Positions 23,258 to 33,381 of a stretch of DNA of 64,000 nucleotides are shown piece after piece. Origin of the DNA: an uncultured Eubacteriales bacterium (GTDB lineage: Bacteria > Bacillota > Clostridia > Christensenellales > UBA1242); the NCBI GenBank assembly GCA_948806215.1, contig CAQIDI010000002.1:1-64000 (forward strand), in the 5' to 3' direction. Under the pieces are notes generated by a model, which was not told the DNA's origin, ran no database searches, and saw only the letters and a program-made list of their open reading frames with translations. Position 1 is the first letter of the stretch, and the number at the start of each line of letters is the position of its first letter. The position numbers and the translations under genes were made by a program.

Positions 23258-24994
23258 ATGAGTACTTACAGAACACACACATTAGATAAAATAGAGGAAT
23301 CGGTAATTGGATCGCGTGTTACTCTTTCGGGCTGGGTAGCAAGCATTCGTGACCACGGCGGAATTTTGTTTTTAGACCTTCGTGACCATTATGGAATGGT
23401 GCAAGTGGTTTTAAAAGATGAAACAATGCTAGAAGGCGTTTGTCGTGAAACAGTTATTATGGTGGAAGGCGAAGTTATTAAACGCGCCGAAGCCGACTAC
23501 AACGAAAAACTAAAATCTGGCAAAGTTGAATTAAAAGCCGAAAAAGTAACAATTCTTGGTAAGAGCAAAAACATTTTGCCTTTTGAAATTGCCGATAGCA
23601 AATCGGTTAACGAAGATACCAGATTAAAATATCGTTACCTAGACCTTAGAAACCCATTAATGCAACAAACATTAAAACTTCGTAGCGATTTAACTTACGA
23701 CCTTAGAACTTGGATGCGTGAACTAGATTTTACCGAAGTTCAAACACCCCTACTTTCCTCCTCTAGCCCAGAAGGTGCACGCGACTTTTTAGTTCCTAGC
23801 CGACTACACAAAGGTTGCTTTTATGCTTTACCACAAGCACCACAACAATTTAAGCAACTGCTTATGGTTGCCGGAATGGATAAATATTTTCAAATTGCGC
23901 CTTGCTTTAGAGATGAAGACGCCCGAGCCGACCGTTCTCCTGGAGAATTTTATCAATTAGATATGGAAATGAGTTTTGCTACGCAAGAAGATGTTTTTGA
24001 AGTTATGGAAAACATATTATATAAAGCTTTTAGCAAATATGGTAAATTTCCAATTAGCAAACCACCTTTTGCACGCATTCCTTATAAAGAAAGTATGTTA
24101 AAATATGGAACTGATAAGCCAGACCTTAGAAACCCAATTATTATTAAAGACTTAACTAAGGTTTTCGAAAAAACCGAATTTGGTGCTTTTAGCGGAAAAA
24201 CCGTTCACGGTTTTGCAATTAGTTGTGCTGGAAAATCTCGTAAGTTCTACGATGGATTACAAGATTATATCTTATCACAAGGTGCTAAAGGTTTAGCTTG
24301 GGTTGCTTATCAAGCAGATGGAACTTTAAAAGGTCCTATTATTAAATTTATATCCGAACAAGAGCAAGCCGATTTAATTAAGGAAACCGAAGCTAAAATT
24401 GGTGATGACATTTTCCTAATTGCAGACGAAGAAAAAATGTGCAACAAACTTTGTGGTTTGTTTAGAACTGAAATTGCTAAACAACTTGATATTATTAAAA
24501 AAGATAGCTACGAATTTTGCTGGATTATTGATTTTCCAATGTATGAGCTAAACGAAGAAACTGGAAAAATAGATTTTTGCCACAACCCATTTAGTATGCC
24601 TCAAGGCGGACTTAGTGCCCTTACAGAGAAACAACCATTAGATATTCTTGCTTATCAATATGATGTTGTTGTTAACGGAATTGAACTTTCAAGCGGTGCT
24701 GTTAGAAACCACGACCTAGATATTATGGTTAAAGCTTTTGAAATTGCTGGTTACGATGAAGAAACCATCAAACAAAAATTTAGTGCTTTATATGAAGCAT
24801 TTAAGTATGGTGCTCCTCCTCACGCAGGCATTGCACCAGGGCTTGATAGAATGTTAATGCTATTATTAGATGTTCCATCAATTAGAGAAGTTGTTGCTTT
24901 CCCACTAAACTCTAAAGCAGAAGACCCTATGATGAAGGCTCCAAGTGCTGTAACTGAACAACAACTACGCGAAGTACACATTAAAATTAGATAA
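23258..24994 (+). CDS. aspS: Aspartyl-tRNA synthetase, bacterial type
   Basis: A 578 aa class II synthetase. Domains: N-terminal OB-fold anticodon-binding domain (1-105), catalytic core with motif 2 (CFRDEDARADRSPGEFYQ), the bacterial GAD insertion (about 285-415), and motif 3 (GIAPGLDRMLMLL). His33 in SIRDHGG aligns, from memory, with the His typical of non-discriminating bacterial AspRS (E. coli has Leu there), hinting that it may also charge tRNA(Asn). AGAGGTT precedes the ATG. It is controlled by an Asn-rich leader and terminator, and ends at a terminator shared with the converging GT2 gene. Confidence 0.95.
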   Translation: MSTYRTHTLDKIEESVIGSRVTLSGWVASIRDHGGILFLDLRDHYGMVQVVLKDETMLEGVCRETVIMVEGEVIKRAEADYNEKLKSGKVELKAEKVTILGKSKNILPFEIADSKSVNEDTRLKYRYLDLRNPLMQQTLKLRSDLTYDLRTWMRELDFTEVQTPLLSSSSPEGARDFLVPSRLHKGCFYALPQAPQQFKQLLMVAGMDKYFQIAPCFRDEDARADRSPGEFYQLDMEMSFATQEDVFEVMENILYKAFSKYGKFPISKPPFARIPYKESMLKYGTDKPDLRNPIIIKDLTKVFEKTEFGAFSGKTVHGFAISCAGKSRKFYDGLQDYILSQGAKGLAWVAYQADGTLKGPIIKFISEQEQADLIKETEAKIGDDIFLIADEEKMCNKLCGLFRTEIAKQLDIIKKDSYEFCWIIDFPMYELNEETGKIDFCHNPFSMPQGGLSALTEKQPLDILAYQYDVVVNGIELSSGAVRNHDLDIMVKAFEIAGYDEETIKQKFSALYEAFKYGAPPHAGIAPGLDRMLMLLLDVPSIREVVAFPLNSKAEDPMMKAPSAVTEQQLREVHIKIR

Positions 24995-25032
24995 CAAATC
25001 TTAAAAATATTACTTTAATAAAAAATAAAAAT

Positions 25033-25056
25033 AACCACCATTTCGGTGGTTGTTTT
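25033..25056. terminator. Bidirectional terminator after aspS
   Basis: AACCACC (25033-25039) / GGTGGTT (25045-25051), A-run upstream and T-run downstream. Confidence 0.85.
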
Positions 25057-26360
25057 TAATTATTAACATTTTGTGATTCGATATCTTCAATATTTCTTGA
25101 ATCGGTGTGCGGAATTTGTTTCCATTTAACTTTTTTAAATAGTGCAACAATCGAAATAGGAAGATATGAAAACATAAACACTGGAAACATTAAAGAATGT
25201 TTTATTTTTTGCCAGAATGTTGTTTTAACACGCTTACGTTCGCTTATTAAAATCAACATTCCATAAGCAAATAATAAAGCATAGAAAATTGCAATGGTTG
25301 ATAATAATCCCGCTAAAATTGTTAAAATCGGAACTGGAGCACCTGGTGCGATTTTTGATGTGAATGTGTAGAATGCACCATATATAATATAAATTATGTT
25401 CCAAAAAACAGTTATTGCCGAGAATGGGAATATCATTATCATCATTTCGTAACTTGCAAATCCGTTACGAGTAAATAGCGATGCAAACAATGCCAAAAAA
25501 TAACCAACAAAACATTGATAAAAACCTTTTTGCCAACGCATGCGTTGATTCCAACTTGCTTTAAAAGTTGTTGGCTGTTCATCGTAGAAAATTGCATCGT
25601 CGCAATATGTAACTTTTTCGCCACAAGCAATGTTATTTGTGCTAAATTCTATATCTTCGGTTAAAGTTGTGTATTTCCAACCAGTATCAACATTTAATAT
25701 TTGTGAACTAACTGTAAAACCTGTTCCCGAAACAAAGGTACTGGTGTTAAGCAATGCACGAGGAGTGTGTATAAATCTGCACTCTCTTAAAAAAGCCATA
25801 CCTGTTGTTGCTGAAACCCAATTGGTGTTAAAGTTTTTAGAGTTACGATAACTTGTTATTATTTTAGAACCGTTATCAAAAGCTTTGTTAACCTCTAAAA
25901 CATAGTTTTTATCTAGCAAGTTATCAGCATCAAAAATCATATAAGCATCGGGAATGTAATCTGGAAAGTCTTGTTTTATTTTTTCAAGTAAAAAATCTAA
26001 TGCGTAACCCTTACCGACAACTTCTTTATTAAAGCGTTCGTAAACAGTGCATTCAACTTCTGGATACTTTTGAGCTGCTTCTCTTGCCACATTAGCTGTG
26101 CTATCGGTGCAGTTATCAGCAACCATAAAAATTTTTAGTTTGCTTTTGTCGTAGTTCTGTGTTTGAATACTATTTATTAACTGACCAATAACTTTTTCTT
26201 CGTTACGCCCTGCAATTAAAACAGCATAGGTATGATCTTGTTTGGCTTCTGGAAATTTCTTTTTAAAAAATAAGCCTATAGCACCCAAAACAAACTTATA
26301 GGAAAATAACACAGTAAATGTTATAGATATTATCAAATTTATAATTTCAAGAATCTTCAT
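25056..26360 (-). CDS. Processive GT2 glycosyltransferase, membrane-bound (phase-variable candidate)
   Basis: A 434 aa membrane glycosyltransferase of the cellulose/hyaluronan/poly-GlcNAc synthase type. An N-terminal transmembrane helix is followed by a GT-A domain with AVLIAGRNEEKVIGQLI, the metal-binding DADN (MIFDADNLL), TLTEDIEF (TED) and the acceptor motif QRMRW, then three to four C-terminal helices. It should make and export an extracellular polysaccharide; the sugar is unknown. Two paralogues lie at 26597-27964 and 44071-45378. Its promoter contains a G10 tract in the spacer, so expression may switch on and off. No good ribosome binding site is close to the ATG. Confidence 0.88.
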   Translation of the reverse strand: MKILEIINLIISITFTVLFSYKFVLGAIGLFFKKKFPEAKQDHTYAVLIAGRNEEKVIGQLINSIQTQNYDKSKLKIFMVADNCTDSTANVAREAAQKYPEVECTVYERFNKEVVGKGYALDFLLEKIKQDFPDYIPDAYMIFDADNLLDKNYVLEVNKAFDNGSKIITSYRNSKNFNTNWVSATTGMAFLRECRFIHTPRALLNTSTFVSGTGFTVSSQILNVDTGWKYTTLTEDIEFSTNNIACGEKVTYCDDAIFYDEQPTTFKASWNQRMRWQKGFYQCFVGYFLALFASLFTRNGFASYEMMIMIFPFSAITVFWNIIYIIYGAFYTFTSKIAPGAPVPILTILAGLLSTIAIFYALLFAYGMLILISERKRVKTTFWQKIKHSLMFPVFMFSYLPISIVALFKKVKWKQIPHTDSRNIEDIESQNVNN

Positions 26361-26401
26361 AATTATATTATGTTACCCTTTTAAATTCACTTAGCTTATC
26401 T

Positions 26402-26430
26402 ATTATAAAATATCCCCCCCCCCGCGTCAA
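26402..26430 (-). promoter_or_regulatory. Promoter with homopolymeric G10 in its spacer
   Basis: On the minus strand: TTGACG (26425-26430), a 17-bp spacer C-G10-ATATTT, then a perfect TATAAT (26402-26407). Ten Gs give the optimal 17-bp spacing; slippage to 9 or 11 would give 16 or 18. It is 42 bp from the glycosyltransferase start codon. Confidence 0.8.
26414..26423. repeat. C10/G10 homopolymer tract
   Basis: Ten consecutive C on the plus strand, the only long G:C homopolymer I saw in this AT-rich window. Such tracts are prone to slipped-strand mispairing. Confidence 0.95.
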
Positions 26431-26550
26431 ATACTTTACAAACAAAAATAAACTAATATTTTTTATAAATTACATATTTATTTTATTATTTACAAAAACC
26501 AACAAAAACATATAAAATAGGCATTAATTTTTTATTTTGTTTTTTTACAA

Positions 26551-26584
26551 AAAAAAGAGCAACATTTTATTGTTGCTCTTTTTG
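26551..26584 (-). terminator. Terminator of the second GT2 gene
   Basis: AAAAAGAGCAACA (26552-26564) / TGTTGCTCTTTTT (26571-26583). Confidence 0.9.
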
Positions 26585-26596
26585 TTTTATTAAATT

Positions 26597-27964
26597 TTAT
26601 TCGTTAACAACTGTTGTACTATCAGAATTATTTTCGCTGTTATCAGCATTAGCTTTTAAAACAACAACTTCGCTACCACCAGTTTCGTTTAGAGTTTCAA
26701 AATCAGTTGTGTCGTCGTGTGGAATTGTTTTCCAGCCACAATTTTTATTAAATACTGCCACAACATCAATTGGGAATTGTAGTAACAAAAATAGTGGCCA
26801 AACCAAACTCATAACTACTTTTTTAAAGAAACTAACATTTTTAATTCTCTTGCGTTCCAAAATAAAGATAACAATTGCACTTAACAACCCCGTTGCATAA
26901 GTGGTTACACTAACAAACAACATTCGTTTTAACCATTCAAGCAAAACTGGTCCTAAACTTATACCAAACAATGGTGAAAACAATAGCATTATAAATTGTA
27001 AAATACTAATGGTTGTTAACACTAAGCAAAATGGCATAATGTTAATTAAAATATCGTAAGTGGAAACTTTGTTTTTCTTTTTAAACGAAAATAAACTTTT
27101 TAAAAGTTCTTTTGTTTTTTGTAAATATACTAGTAAGTGCCCACGGCTCCACCTAACACGCTGACGCCACATAACTTTAAAACTGGTTGGTTGTTCATCG
27201 TAGAACACAGCTTCGTCACAATATTTAATTTTTTGACCTTTTAAAATTTGATCAGCTGTAAATTCCCAATCCTCGGTTAGTGTAACATATTTCCAGCCAT
27301 CCTCAACCAATTTTGAATTTATAACATAACCTGTTCCTTGAACACGGGTGGAACAATTTAAAACAGTTCTTCCGCGACTTTCAAGCCTACATCCAATCAT
27401 GAAATACAAACCATACATGCCTGAAATTATGTTACTACCAAAGTTTTTAGAATTTCTAAACGATGTTATAACATATTCACCATTGCAAGAATCAAAGGCA
27501 TCGTTCATTTTTTCAAAATAATCGGCACTTAAAATATTATCGGCATTAAACAAGAAAAAACCATCGTAACTATTAATGCCATAATCTCTTTTAATACATT
27601 TAAATAAATGCCTAAACGCATAACCCATTGTACATTCGTTTGGATTATTATATTCATAAACAGTTGCACCTAATTCTCTTGAAATTTCGGCAGTTTTATC
27701 GGTGCAATTGTGTGCTATAACAAAAACATGAAGTTTATCTTGCGGATAGTTATTTTTATAAATACTTTTAATTAAATTACCAACAACCTTTTCTTCGTTT
27801 CGTGCTGGAATAATAATGCCATATTTTCGTTGTGTTTTTGCTTTTGGATATTTTTTGTAAGCAAAAATTCCCACAATAGAAAAAAATATAAAATGAAAAA
27901 CTAATAACGAACAAAATGCAAATATACATCCAAAAACAATATCAATTATTTGATTATATGCCAT
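26597..27964 (-). CDS. Processive GT2 glycosyltransferase, membrane-bound
   Basis: A 455 aa paralogue of the gene at 25056. N-terminal membrane helix, GT-A domain with GIIIPARNEEKVVGNLI, FNADN (the DxD-like motif here is Asn-Ala-Asp), TLTEDWEF and QRVRWSRGH, then several C-terminal transmembrane helices. The first position of the DxD-like motif is Asn rather than Asp. The C-terminal 45 residues are acidic and Ser/Asn-rich. It has its own promoter and terminator, so it is independent of its phase-variable neighbour. Product unknown. Confidence 0.87.
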   Translation of the reverse strand: MAYNQIIDIVFGCIFAFCSLLVFHFIFFSIVGIFAYKKYPKAKTQRKYGIIIPARNEEKVVGNLIKSIYKNNYPQDKLHVFVIAHNCTDKTAEISRELGATVYEYNNPNECTMGYAFRHLFKCIKRDYGINSYDGFFLFNADNILSADYFEKMNDAFDSCNGEYVITSFRNSKNFGSNIISGMYGLYFMIGCRLESRGRTVLNCSTRVQGTGYVINSKLVEDGWKYVTLTEDWEFTADQILKGQKIKYCDEAVFYDEQPTSFKVMWRQRVRWSRGHLLVYLQKTKELLKSLFSFKKKNKVSTYDILINIMPFCLVLTTISILQFIMLLFSPLFGISLGPVLLEWLKRMLFVSVTTYATGLLSAIVIFILERKRIKNVSFFKKVVMSLVWPLFLLLQFPIDVVAVFNKNCGWKTIPHDDTTDFETLNETGGSEVVVLKANADNSENNSDSTTVVNE

Positions 27965-28017
27965 TTGTTTATTTCTCCCCTAAAAAATAAATAAAAACCC
28001 ATTTAAAGGTTCAATAT

Positions 28018-28046
28018 ATTTTACCATCAATCCTCCACAGTGTCAA
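28018..28046 (-). promoter_or_regulatory. Promoter of the second GT2 gene
   Basis: TTGACA (28041-28046), 17-bp spacer, TAAAAT (28018-28023) on the minus strand. No homopolymer in the spacer, unlike its neighbour. Confidence 0.7.
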
Positions 28047-28170
28047 TTATTTTACATTATTCGACAAAGTTTGCTTAATGTTTAATTGTTTTTTAAAAAA
28101 ATATAATATAAATTAAACAATACTATTTTAAAATTATTAAAAAAATAATTTTTATCTTAGCCTTAATAAA

Positions 28171-28198
28171 AAAAAGAGCGTTTATTTCGCTCTTTTTA
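28171..28198 (-). terminator. Terminator of the phosphoesterase gene
   Basis: AAAAAGAGCG (28171-28180) / CGCTCTTTTT (28188-28197). Confidence 0.9.
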
Positions 28199-29815
28199 TT
28201 AAAATTTTGCTTCGAAGCATGCACTAGGAATCCATTTTCCTGTTTCAAAGTCGCGACCTAAAACCATAACCTTGTCTTCGTAAACTTTAATGTAGTAACC
28301 TTGTGAACCTTTTAAATACTCACCTGTTGGAATATAGTAACTGCTCCATAAATATGCAACTGAGGCAGTGTTAAACACATTTGGTAATTCACTATCTTTA
28401 GCATGCATTGACCCTCTTGTGTTTAAATCCCAGTGACTATGTCCATTAAACATATAAATTTGTGGATATTTTTTTACAATCGCGCGTAACTCACTATCCT
28501 GTGTTACACCATCCCAACCCTGACCTTCAAAGCTTCCGGCAATAGTGTTGTAAAGTGATTGATGTAAATAAACAAACACAGGTTTATTAGGTTCGGCTGT
28601 TGTAATTTCGTTTAACCTATTATCAAACCAATCTAATTGGTCTTGTTCAAGCCACGCATCAACTCCACTATATAAGTTAGATTGGCTACCTAAGAAAATG
28701 TGGTTATAACCGTTAATTTGTTTTTCGTAGTAAACCGAATCGGTTTCGGCATACTTTTTAAAATAGCCAACTTGGGTGTTATAATCGCCAAAATATAAAT
28801 CATGATTTCCAAGTGAATAATAAATGTTTGGCATTCCATTAACAGAATTTGCTATATTAATTGCTTCTTGCCATTCGTTTTCTCTGCCAGAATTAGCAAT
28901 GTCACCAACAATAATAACACCGTCGCTATTGCTGTTTGAAACAATATCATTACACATATCTAAATAATGCTTACTATGCAATGTTTTTGCATCGGAACTT
29001 GCTAAATGTGTATCGGCTAATGCAATATGAATATCGCTTACAACTTGAAACTCACTAAGTGGTGCTTCTAACTCATCATATTGGCAACCCTGAGGTAAAT
29101 TTATTTCAGCATAGCCTTCACTAATTCCAACGTTATTATAACAATAAGCAATAAGTTTAGTTGCATTGTGTGGAATTATTGTGTTTTCGTACATATTAAA
29201 TGTTGTAGGGTTTCCATTGACTCTAAAGGTTGCTAGGTTTGTGTAATCGGTTAAAATTCCGTTTTCATTAGCCCAATATAACATAATATCGGAAGCATGA
29301 TAACCAGATTGTAAATAAACTTTAACTTCACCATTAGCCAAGCCCGACGAAGTATTTGCAATGTTATACTCAATCTTTGTTGGGGCTTGTGGTGTTGTAA
29401 GTTTATCCTTAACAACAACAAATGGAGCTATTTCTTTAATATTATTTTCGGCATCGAATAAAATTGCATTATATGCCCCTGCCGGAAAATTTCTATATGC
29501 TTGACGACTTTGGTTAAAAGTTGCTGCACGTTGAAGTGAATAGGTATTACCAGAAATAAATCCATTGCGGTTAACCCAATACCATCTAATAGATTCCACT
29601 TCAGAGATATTATCAGTAACTCTATAAACGCCAACCCAATTAGATTCGTCCCCTTTAGCAGTTATTAAAATTTCTTCGTTTGTGTAGTACTTTGCTTTAT
29701 TAGTTTTTATTTGTCTTTCTGGTAATATAATGTTTACACAACCCGACAAACAACATAAACATAACAACAATAAAACAGAAGCCAATGCACATAAACTTTT
29801 TAACTTTGTTTTCAT
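28199..29815 (-). CDS. Secreted calcineurin-like metallophosphoesterase lipoprotein
   Basis: A 538 aa protein with a lipoprotein signal (lipobox LSGC, about residue 26). Residues 35-135 form a beta-sandwich repeat (TNKAKYYTNEEILITA...WVGVYRV...FPAGAYNAILFD) also found in the 1104-aa neighbour; a second beta domain follows (about 145-250). The C-terminal catalytic domain has the metallophosphoesterase motifs VSDIHI, VGDIANSG, GNHD, YLHQSL and GHSHWD. It should hydrolyse phosphoesters outside the cell. AGAGAGA precedes the ATG. It follows the DUF5722 gene by 112 bp on the same strand. Confidence 0.88.
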   Translation of the reverse strand: MKTKLKSLCALASVLLLLCLCCLSGCVNIILPERQIKTNKAKYYTNEEILITAKGDESNWVGVYRVTDNISEVESIRWYWVNRNGFISGNTYSLQRAATFNQSRQAYRNFPAGAYNAILFDAENNIKEIAPFVVVKDKLTTPQAPTKIEYNIANTSSGLANGEVKVYLQSGYHASDIMLYWANENGILTDYTNLATFRVNGNPTTFNMYENTIIPHNATKLIAYCYNNVGISEGYAEINLPQGCQYDELEAPLSEFQVVSDIHIALADTHLASSDAKTLHSKHYLDMCNDIVSNSNSDGVIIVGDIANSGRENEWQEAINIANSVNGMPNIYYSLGNHDLYFGDYNTQVGYFKKYAETDSVYYEKQINGYNHIFLGSQSNLYSGVDAWLEQDQLDWFDNRLNEITTAEPNKPVFVYLHQSLYNTIAGSFEGQGWDGVTQDSELRAIVKKYPQIYMFNGHSHWDLNTRGSMHAKDSELPNVFNTASVAYLWSSYYIPTGEYLKGSQGYYIKVYEDKVMVLGRDFETGKWIPSACFEAKF

Positions 29816-29927
29816 TTTTATCTCTCTTTAACTTTGCTAAAATTAATAAATTTTTTAAGCAAATTTTATTTTACTGGTAAAAATGTAATAGCCACAATAT
29901 TTTTTTAAAATAATTTATGGTTACTTA

Positions 29928-32900
29928 CTATTCTCCAATTTGAATCTCTATTTGTTCTTCAATAGTATAACCTGAAGTATTAAATAAAACAATTTTATAT
30001 TTTCCTGCAGGTAAACTTAAATATTCTGCTCTTGAATCACCCGGAATTTGCTCTTTAATGTTATAAGCTTCACCTGATACATGAGTATCATCAACAACAT
30101 AATAATAGTAAATTGATTGATCTACACCAATAACATCATCTACTAAATAAATTCCTACCCAGAAGGATTTAAAGTTATTTGCTGGGCGTGTTGCTGTAAT
30201 TAAAACATCTTCACCAACAGCATACTGTGTTTTGTTTACAGAAACTGTACCTTTTTCTTCGCTAACAGGGGCTTCCAAAATTTCGAATACAATTTGTTTC
30301 TCAACTGTGTATCCAGAAGTGTTAAATAACACCATTTTATATTCACCCTTAGGTAATTCTTTTAAATCTATACGTTCTGAGTTAAATGATTGTTCTTTAA
30401 TATTATAAGCTGTGCCTGATGTGTGACAAGCGTCAATCACATAATACCAATAAATTGATTTTGCTGTGTTAAAATCAGTATCACTGGTTAAATATAATCC
30501 AACCCACCAAGTGCCCTCAGCTGAACCATTTGGAGCAATTGCTGTAACTAAAATTGATTCATCCTCGTAGTAACTTGTTTTATTCAATGTTAATCTTTCG
30601 AAATCAGCAGGAACAACGCTTAATACTGCATATCTGCGTTCTAATTCTAAACCATCAAATTTAAATATTGCAACTGCTTGCGAAGTGCCAGCATCAGTTA
30701 AAGTGTTATTTAAATATTCAACTGTAACACCACTTGGCAAATCACCAGTTATAGTTAATGATTGAGCAGTGCCATTAGCAACAACTTCGCCATCATTAAA
30801 TTCGATATTTGATAAATCAACCAATCCACTATTTGTTCCACTTGGTAAAACAGTGATATCAATTGAATATTTATAGTCGTAACCACTATTTATAAAGTAA
30901 TATAGAACATAATCGCCAACTGGCAACTCTTCTGATTTATTTGCAATTGTTTCTTGCAAACATATAGTTCTAATTAATTTATCGTTAAATCTGTTAAAGT
31001 AATAATAGAAGTAAGAAATCTCATTGCTTTCAACATTTCCAGGAACTGCACCTTTACGATAGATTCCTACCCATGCATCCTTTGTTAAAGTTTCGTTTTC
31101 ACGCGAAATGCTAACAAAAACTTTTTCGCCATAGTTATAAACAGCCTTATTAGTTGCAAATTTAGAAACTGTTATTGTTGCTTTTCTGCGTCCAACAACT
31201 TCCGATCCTTGCTTAAATGTTGCAACAATATCTTTTGAACCAATTTCTGTTAGTTTTGGATCGGCATCATATTCAACTGTAACGCCATTTGGCATTCCAG
31301 TTGCTGCAATAGTTTTTTCTGTGCCATCGTAAATATATAATTTGCTTTCAAATTTTACTGAACTTAAATCAATTTTATCTTCATATTCGTAAACAGTATC
31401 GGCAACAACTGGTGTGGCTTTTTGCCAATTAAATTCGCCAAAATTATAAGAAGTGTTAAACACATTTAAAAAATCCATATAGGAATTAACATTGCCATTT
31501 GCAACGCTGTGAATTTTATTTTCTTCATCAGCATAAGATAAATATTTTAAATAGTCTTTAGCAACATAATTAGAATATTGAGTATCAATATATTTATAAA
31601 CATTATAAGAAGGTTTTGTGTTACGACTAACATCAATTAAACCTGGTCTTAAACTTGCACCAACTTCGGCTTCGTGATCGTATAACCTATAATAATACCA
31701 AGCAACAACCGAATCCAACTGAGTTATTTTATACCAAGTAGCTGCAATAGCACCTGCTTGTTGGTTTCTATCTAGTTCAGTATCGTTTAACGAAGAAACA
31801 CCAGATTCTGTTAAATAAACTTTTCTAACTGTGTTGTTATATTTTAATTCAGGTTGATTTAGATACATATCTAAAATTTCTAAGTTAGAAAATGTTAGCT
31901 TTGTTGAAGTGTTATAATCGTTAGACATTCCAACTTTTCTACCATTTAAAGTATCTTGCAAGAAAATTTCTGCTGGAGCTAAACCATATGTGTAGCAATG
32001 AGGAGCAATAGCCCAATCATAATCGCCTTCGGCTTTGGTTTTGTTATTTAACCATTCTATCATTGCTTTTGGAGCATAAGCTTGAACAGCGGTTGCTGGT
32101 TTAATTGTGTAACCCGGTTCAGACCAAGCTTGAGTAAATGGAACTGAAACTGTGATATCTTTATGATATTTTTTAGCAGCCAAGTTTGTTAAACGAAGAA
32201 GCCTTGAATATTCTTCCATATAAGTTTCAAGTGGTAATTGTTTTTCTGACATACGGTTATAATCTTTTGCATAGTCAATTTCGTTTTCTACAACAAAGTT
32301 ACCAATATAACCATTTGCGAAATTATTAGTTGTGTAACGATTGCTTAAAAATTCGATTATTGCAACATAATATTCAAAACCATAACTGTTTGAAGAATTA
32401 AAGCCCATTAACACAGTTCCCTCGGTTGACCAAGGATAGTATGTTAATTTTCTTGGAAAAATTTCTTCGTTGGTGTTTTTAGCAGCATATAAAATTGCTG
32501 TTACGTGTGCACCCAAGCGATAGTAATCGTTAACTTGTTTATCAAACCAATCAACAACACTTTTTCTAAAATAATAAGTTTTTCCATTTGAATCAAAAGT
32601 TATAAAGTCGCTATCAGGATGAGCAAGCTCAATAGCTTCGCCATTTTCATCAATTATTTCGTTTGGATAAACTAATCTTTCAATATCAAAGTTTAAAGTA
32701 GCATAAGAACAATTTAAATCTTCAAAATAATTAGCATTTTCGCCAAGTAAACCCTTTTTTGATTTTAAATCTAATGTTGGGTTATTTTTTACTTGCGCTT
32801 CAATTTCTGTAGTATAAATTGGACCTTTTAAAATTGTATCATCTAAAACAACATAATATTTGTTATAGATCATATCAAAGTTATCTTTGTATCTATCAAT

Positions 32901-33242
32901 TTCTAAGGTAGCTTCGGTTCCTAATTTATAGTCCCCTACAATAGTACCTTCGCCTATGTTTGAAACCACATTTTCCGATAAGCCCTTAATGTTATCGCCT
33001 TTAAAATATTCGTAAGCTTTAACACCAATAACTTTGGCTGTTTTGTTTCCAACTTCCGCCTCAGAACTATTTAACTTAACAGTTAGCTTTTCAGCACTGG
33101 CAGAAATTGTCATTGTTATTGCTTTTTGATCGCCACTAGGCGGATTTTCTGGGTCGACACAACCACAAGCTAAACCTGTTAAGCACAAACCAAAAGTTAA
33201 CAACGCGCTAATTAAAATTGTTAATATTTTTTTGCTTTTCAT
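29928..33242 (-). CDS. Large secreted DUF5722-type glycoside-hydrolase-like protein with Ig-like repeats
   Basis: A 1104 aa extracellular protein with a signal peptide ending near LTGLACGC (lipoprotein-like). The N-terminal half (about 60-600) resembles DUF5722: a TIM-barrel-like domain with NFVVENEIDYAKDY (candidate acid/base Glu after Asn) and YLTESGVSS (candidate nucleophile Glu). The C-terminal half alternates two YDG/MBG-like beta domains (VTVEY...IVATFK) with three copies of the WVGIY beta-sandwich repeat shared with the phosphoesterase. The start at 33242 has AAAGGAG at proper spacing; an upstream in-frame ATG (33275) lies before it. Probable cell-surface glycan binding or cleavage. 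Confidence 0.75.
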   Translation of the reverse strand: MKSKKILTILISALLTFGLCLTGLACGCVDPENPPSGDQKAITMTISASAEKLTVKLNSSEAEVGNKTAKVIGVKAYEYFKGDNIKGLSENVVSNIGEGTIVGDYKLGTEATLEIDRYKDNFDMIYNKYYVVLDDTILKGPIYTTEIEAQVKNNPTLDLKSKKGLLGENANYFEDLNCSYATLNFDIERLVYPNEIIDENGEAIELAHPDSDFITFDSNGKTYYFRKSVVDWFDKQVNDYYRLGAHVTAILYAAKNTNEEIFPRKLTYYPWSTEGTVLMGFNSSNSYGFEYYVAIIEFLSNRYTTNNFANGYIGNFVVENEIDYAKDYNRMSEKQLPLETYMEEYSRLLRLTNLAAKKYHKDITVSVPFTQAWSEPGYTIKPATAVQAYAPKAMIEWLNNKTKAEGDYDWAIAPHCYTYGLAPAEIFLQDTLNGRKVGMSNDYNTSTKLTFSNLEILDMYLNQPELKYNNTVRKVYLTESGVSSLNDTELDRNQQAGAIAATWYKITQLDSVVAWYYYRLYDHEAEVGASLRPGLIDVSRNTKPSYNVYKYIDTQYSNYVAKDYLKYLSYADEENKIHSVANGNVNSYMDFLNVFNTSYNFGEFNWQKATPVVADTVYEYEDKIDLSSVKFESKLYIYDGTEKTIAATGMPNGVTVEYDADPKLTEIGSKDIVATFKQGSEVVGRRKATITVSKFATNKAVYNYGEKVFVSISRENETLTKDAWVGIYRKGAVPGNVESNEISYFYYYFNRFNDKLIRTICLQETIANKSEELPVGDYVLYYFINSGYDYKYSIDITVLPSGTNSGLVDLSNIEFNDGEVVANGTAQSLTITGDLPSGVTVEYLNNTLTDAGTSQAVAIFKFDGLELERRYAVLSVVPADFERLTLNKTSYYEDESILVTAIAPNGSAEGTWWVGLYLTSDTDFNTAKSIYWYYVIDACHTSGTAYNIKEQSFNSERIDLKELPKGEYKMVLFNTSGYTVEKQIVFEILEAPVSEEKGTVSVNKTQYAVGEDVLITATRPANNFKSFWVGIYLVDDVIGVDQSIYYYYVVDDTHVSGEAYNIKEQIPGDSRAEYLSLPAGKYKIVLFNTSGYTIEEQIEIQIGE

Positions 33243-33381
33243 AAAAATTTTCTCCTTTAACCTTATTTTGTTCAAAGCATAATAAAAAAATTTAATTTAA
33301 TGCCAATAATTTTAACACTAAACTAATATAATTAATTTTTTTGTATCCTAGTCAATTATAATCGCTTAGTAAAATTTTGTC

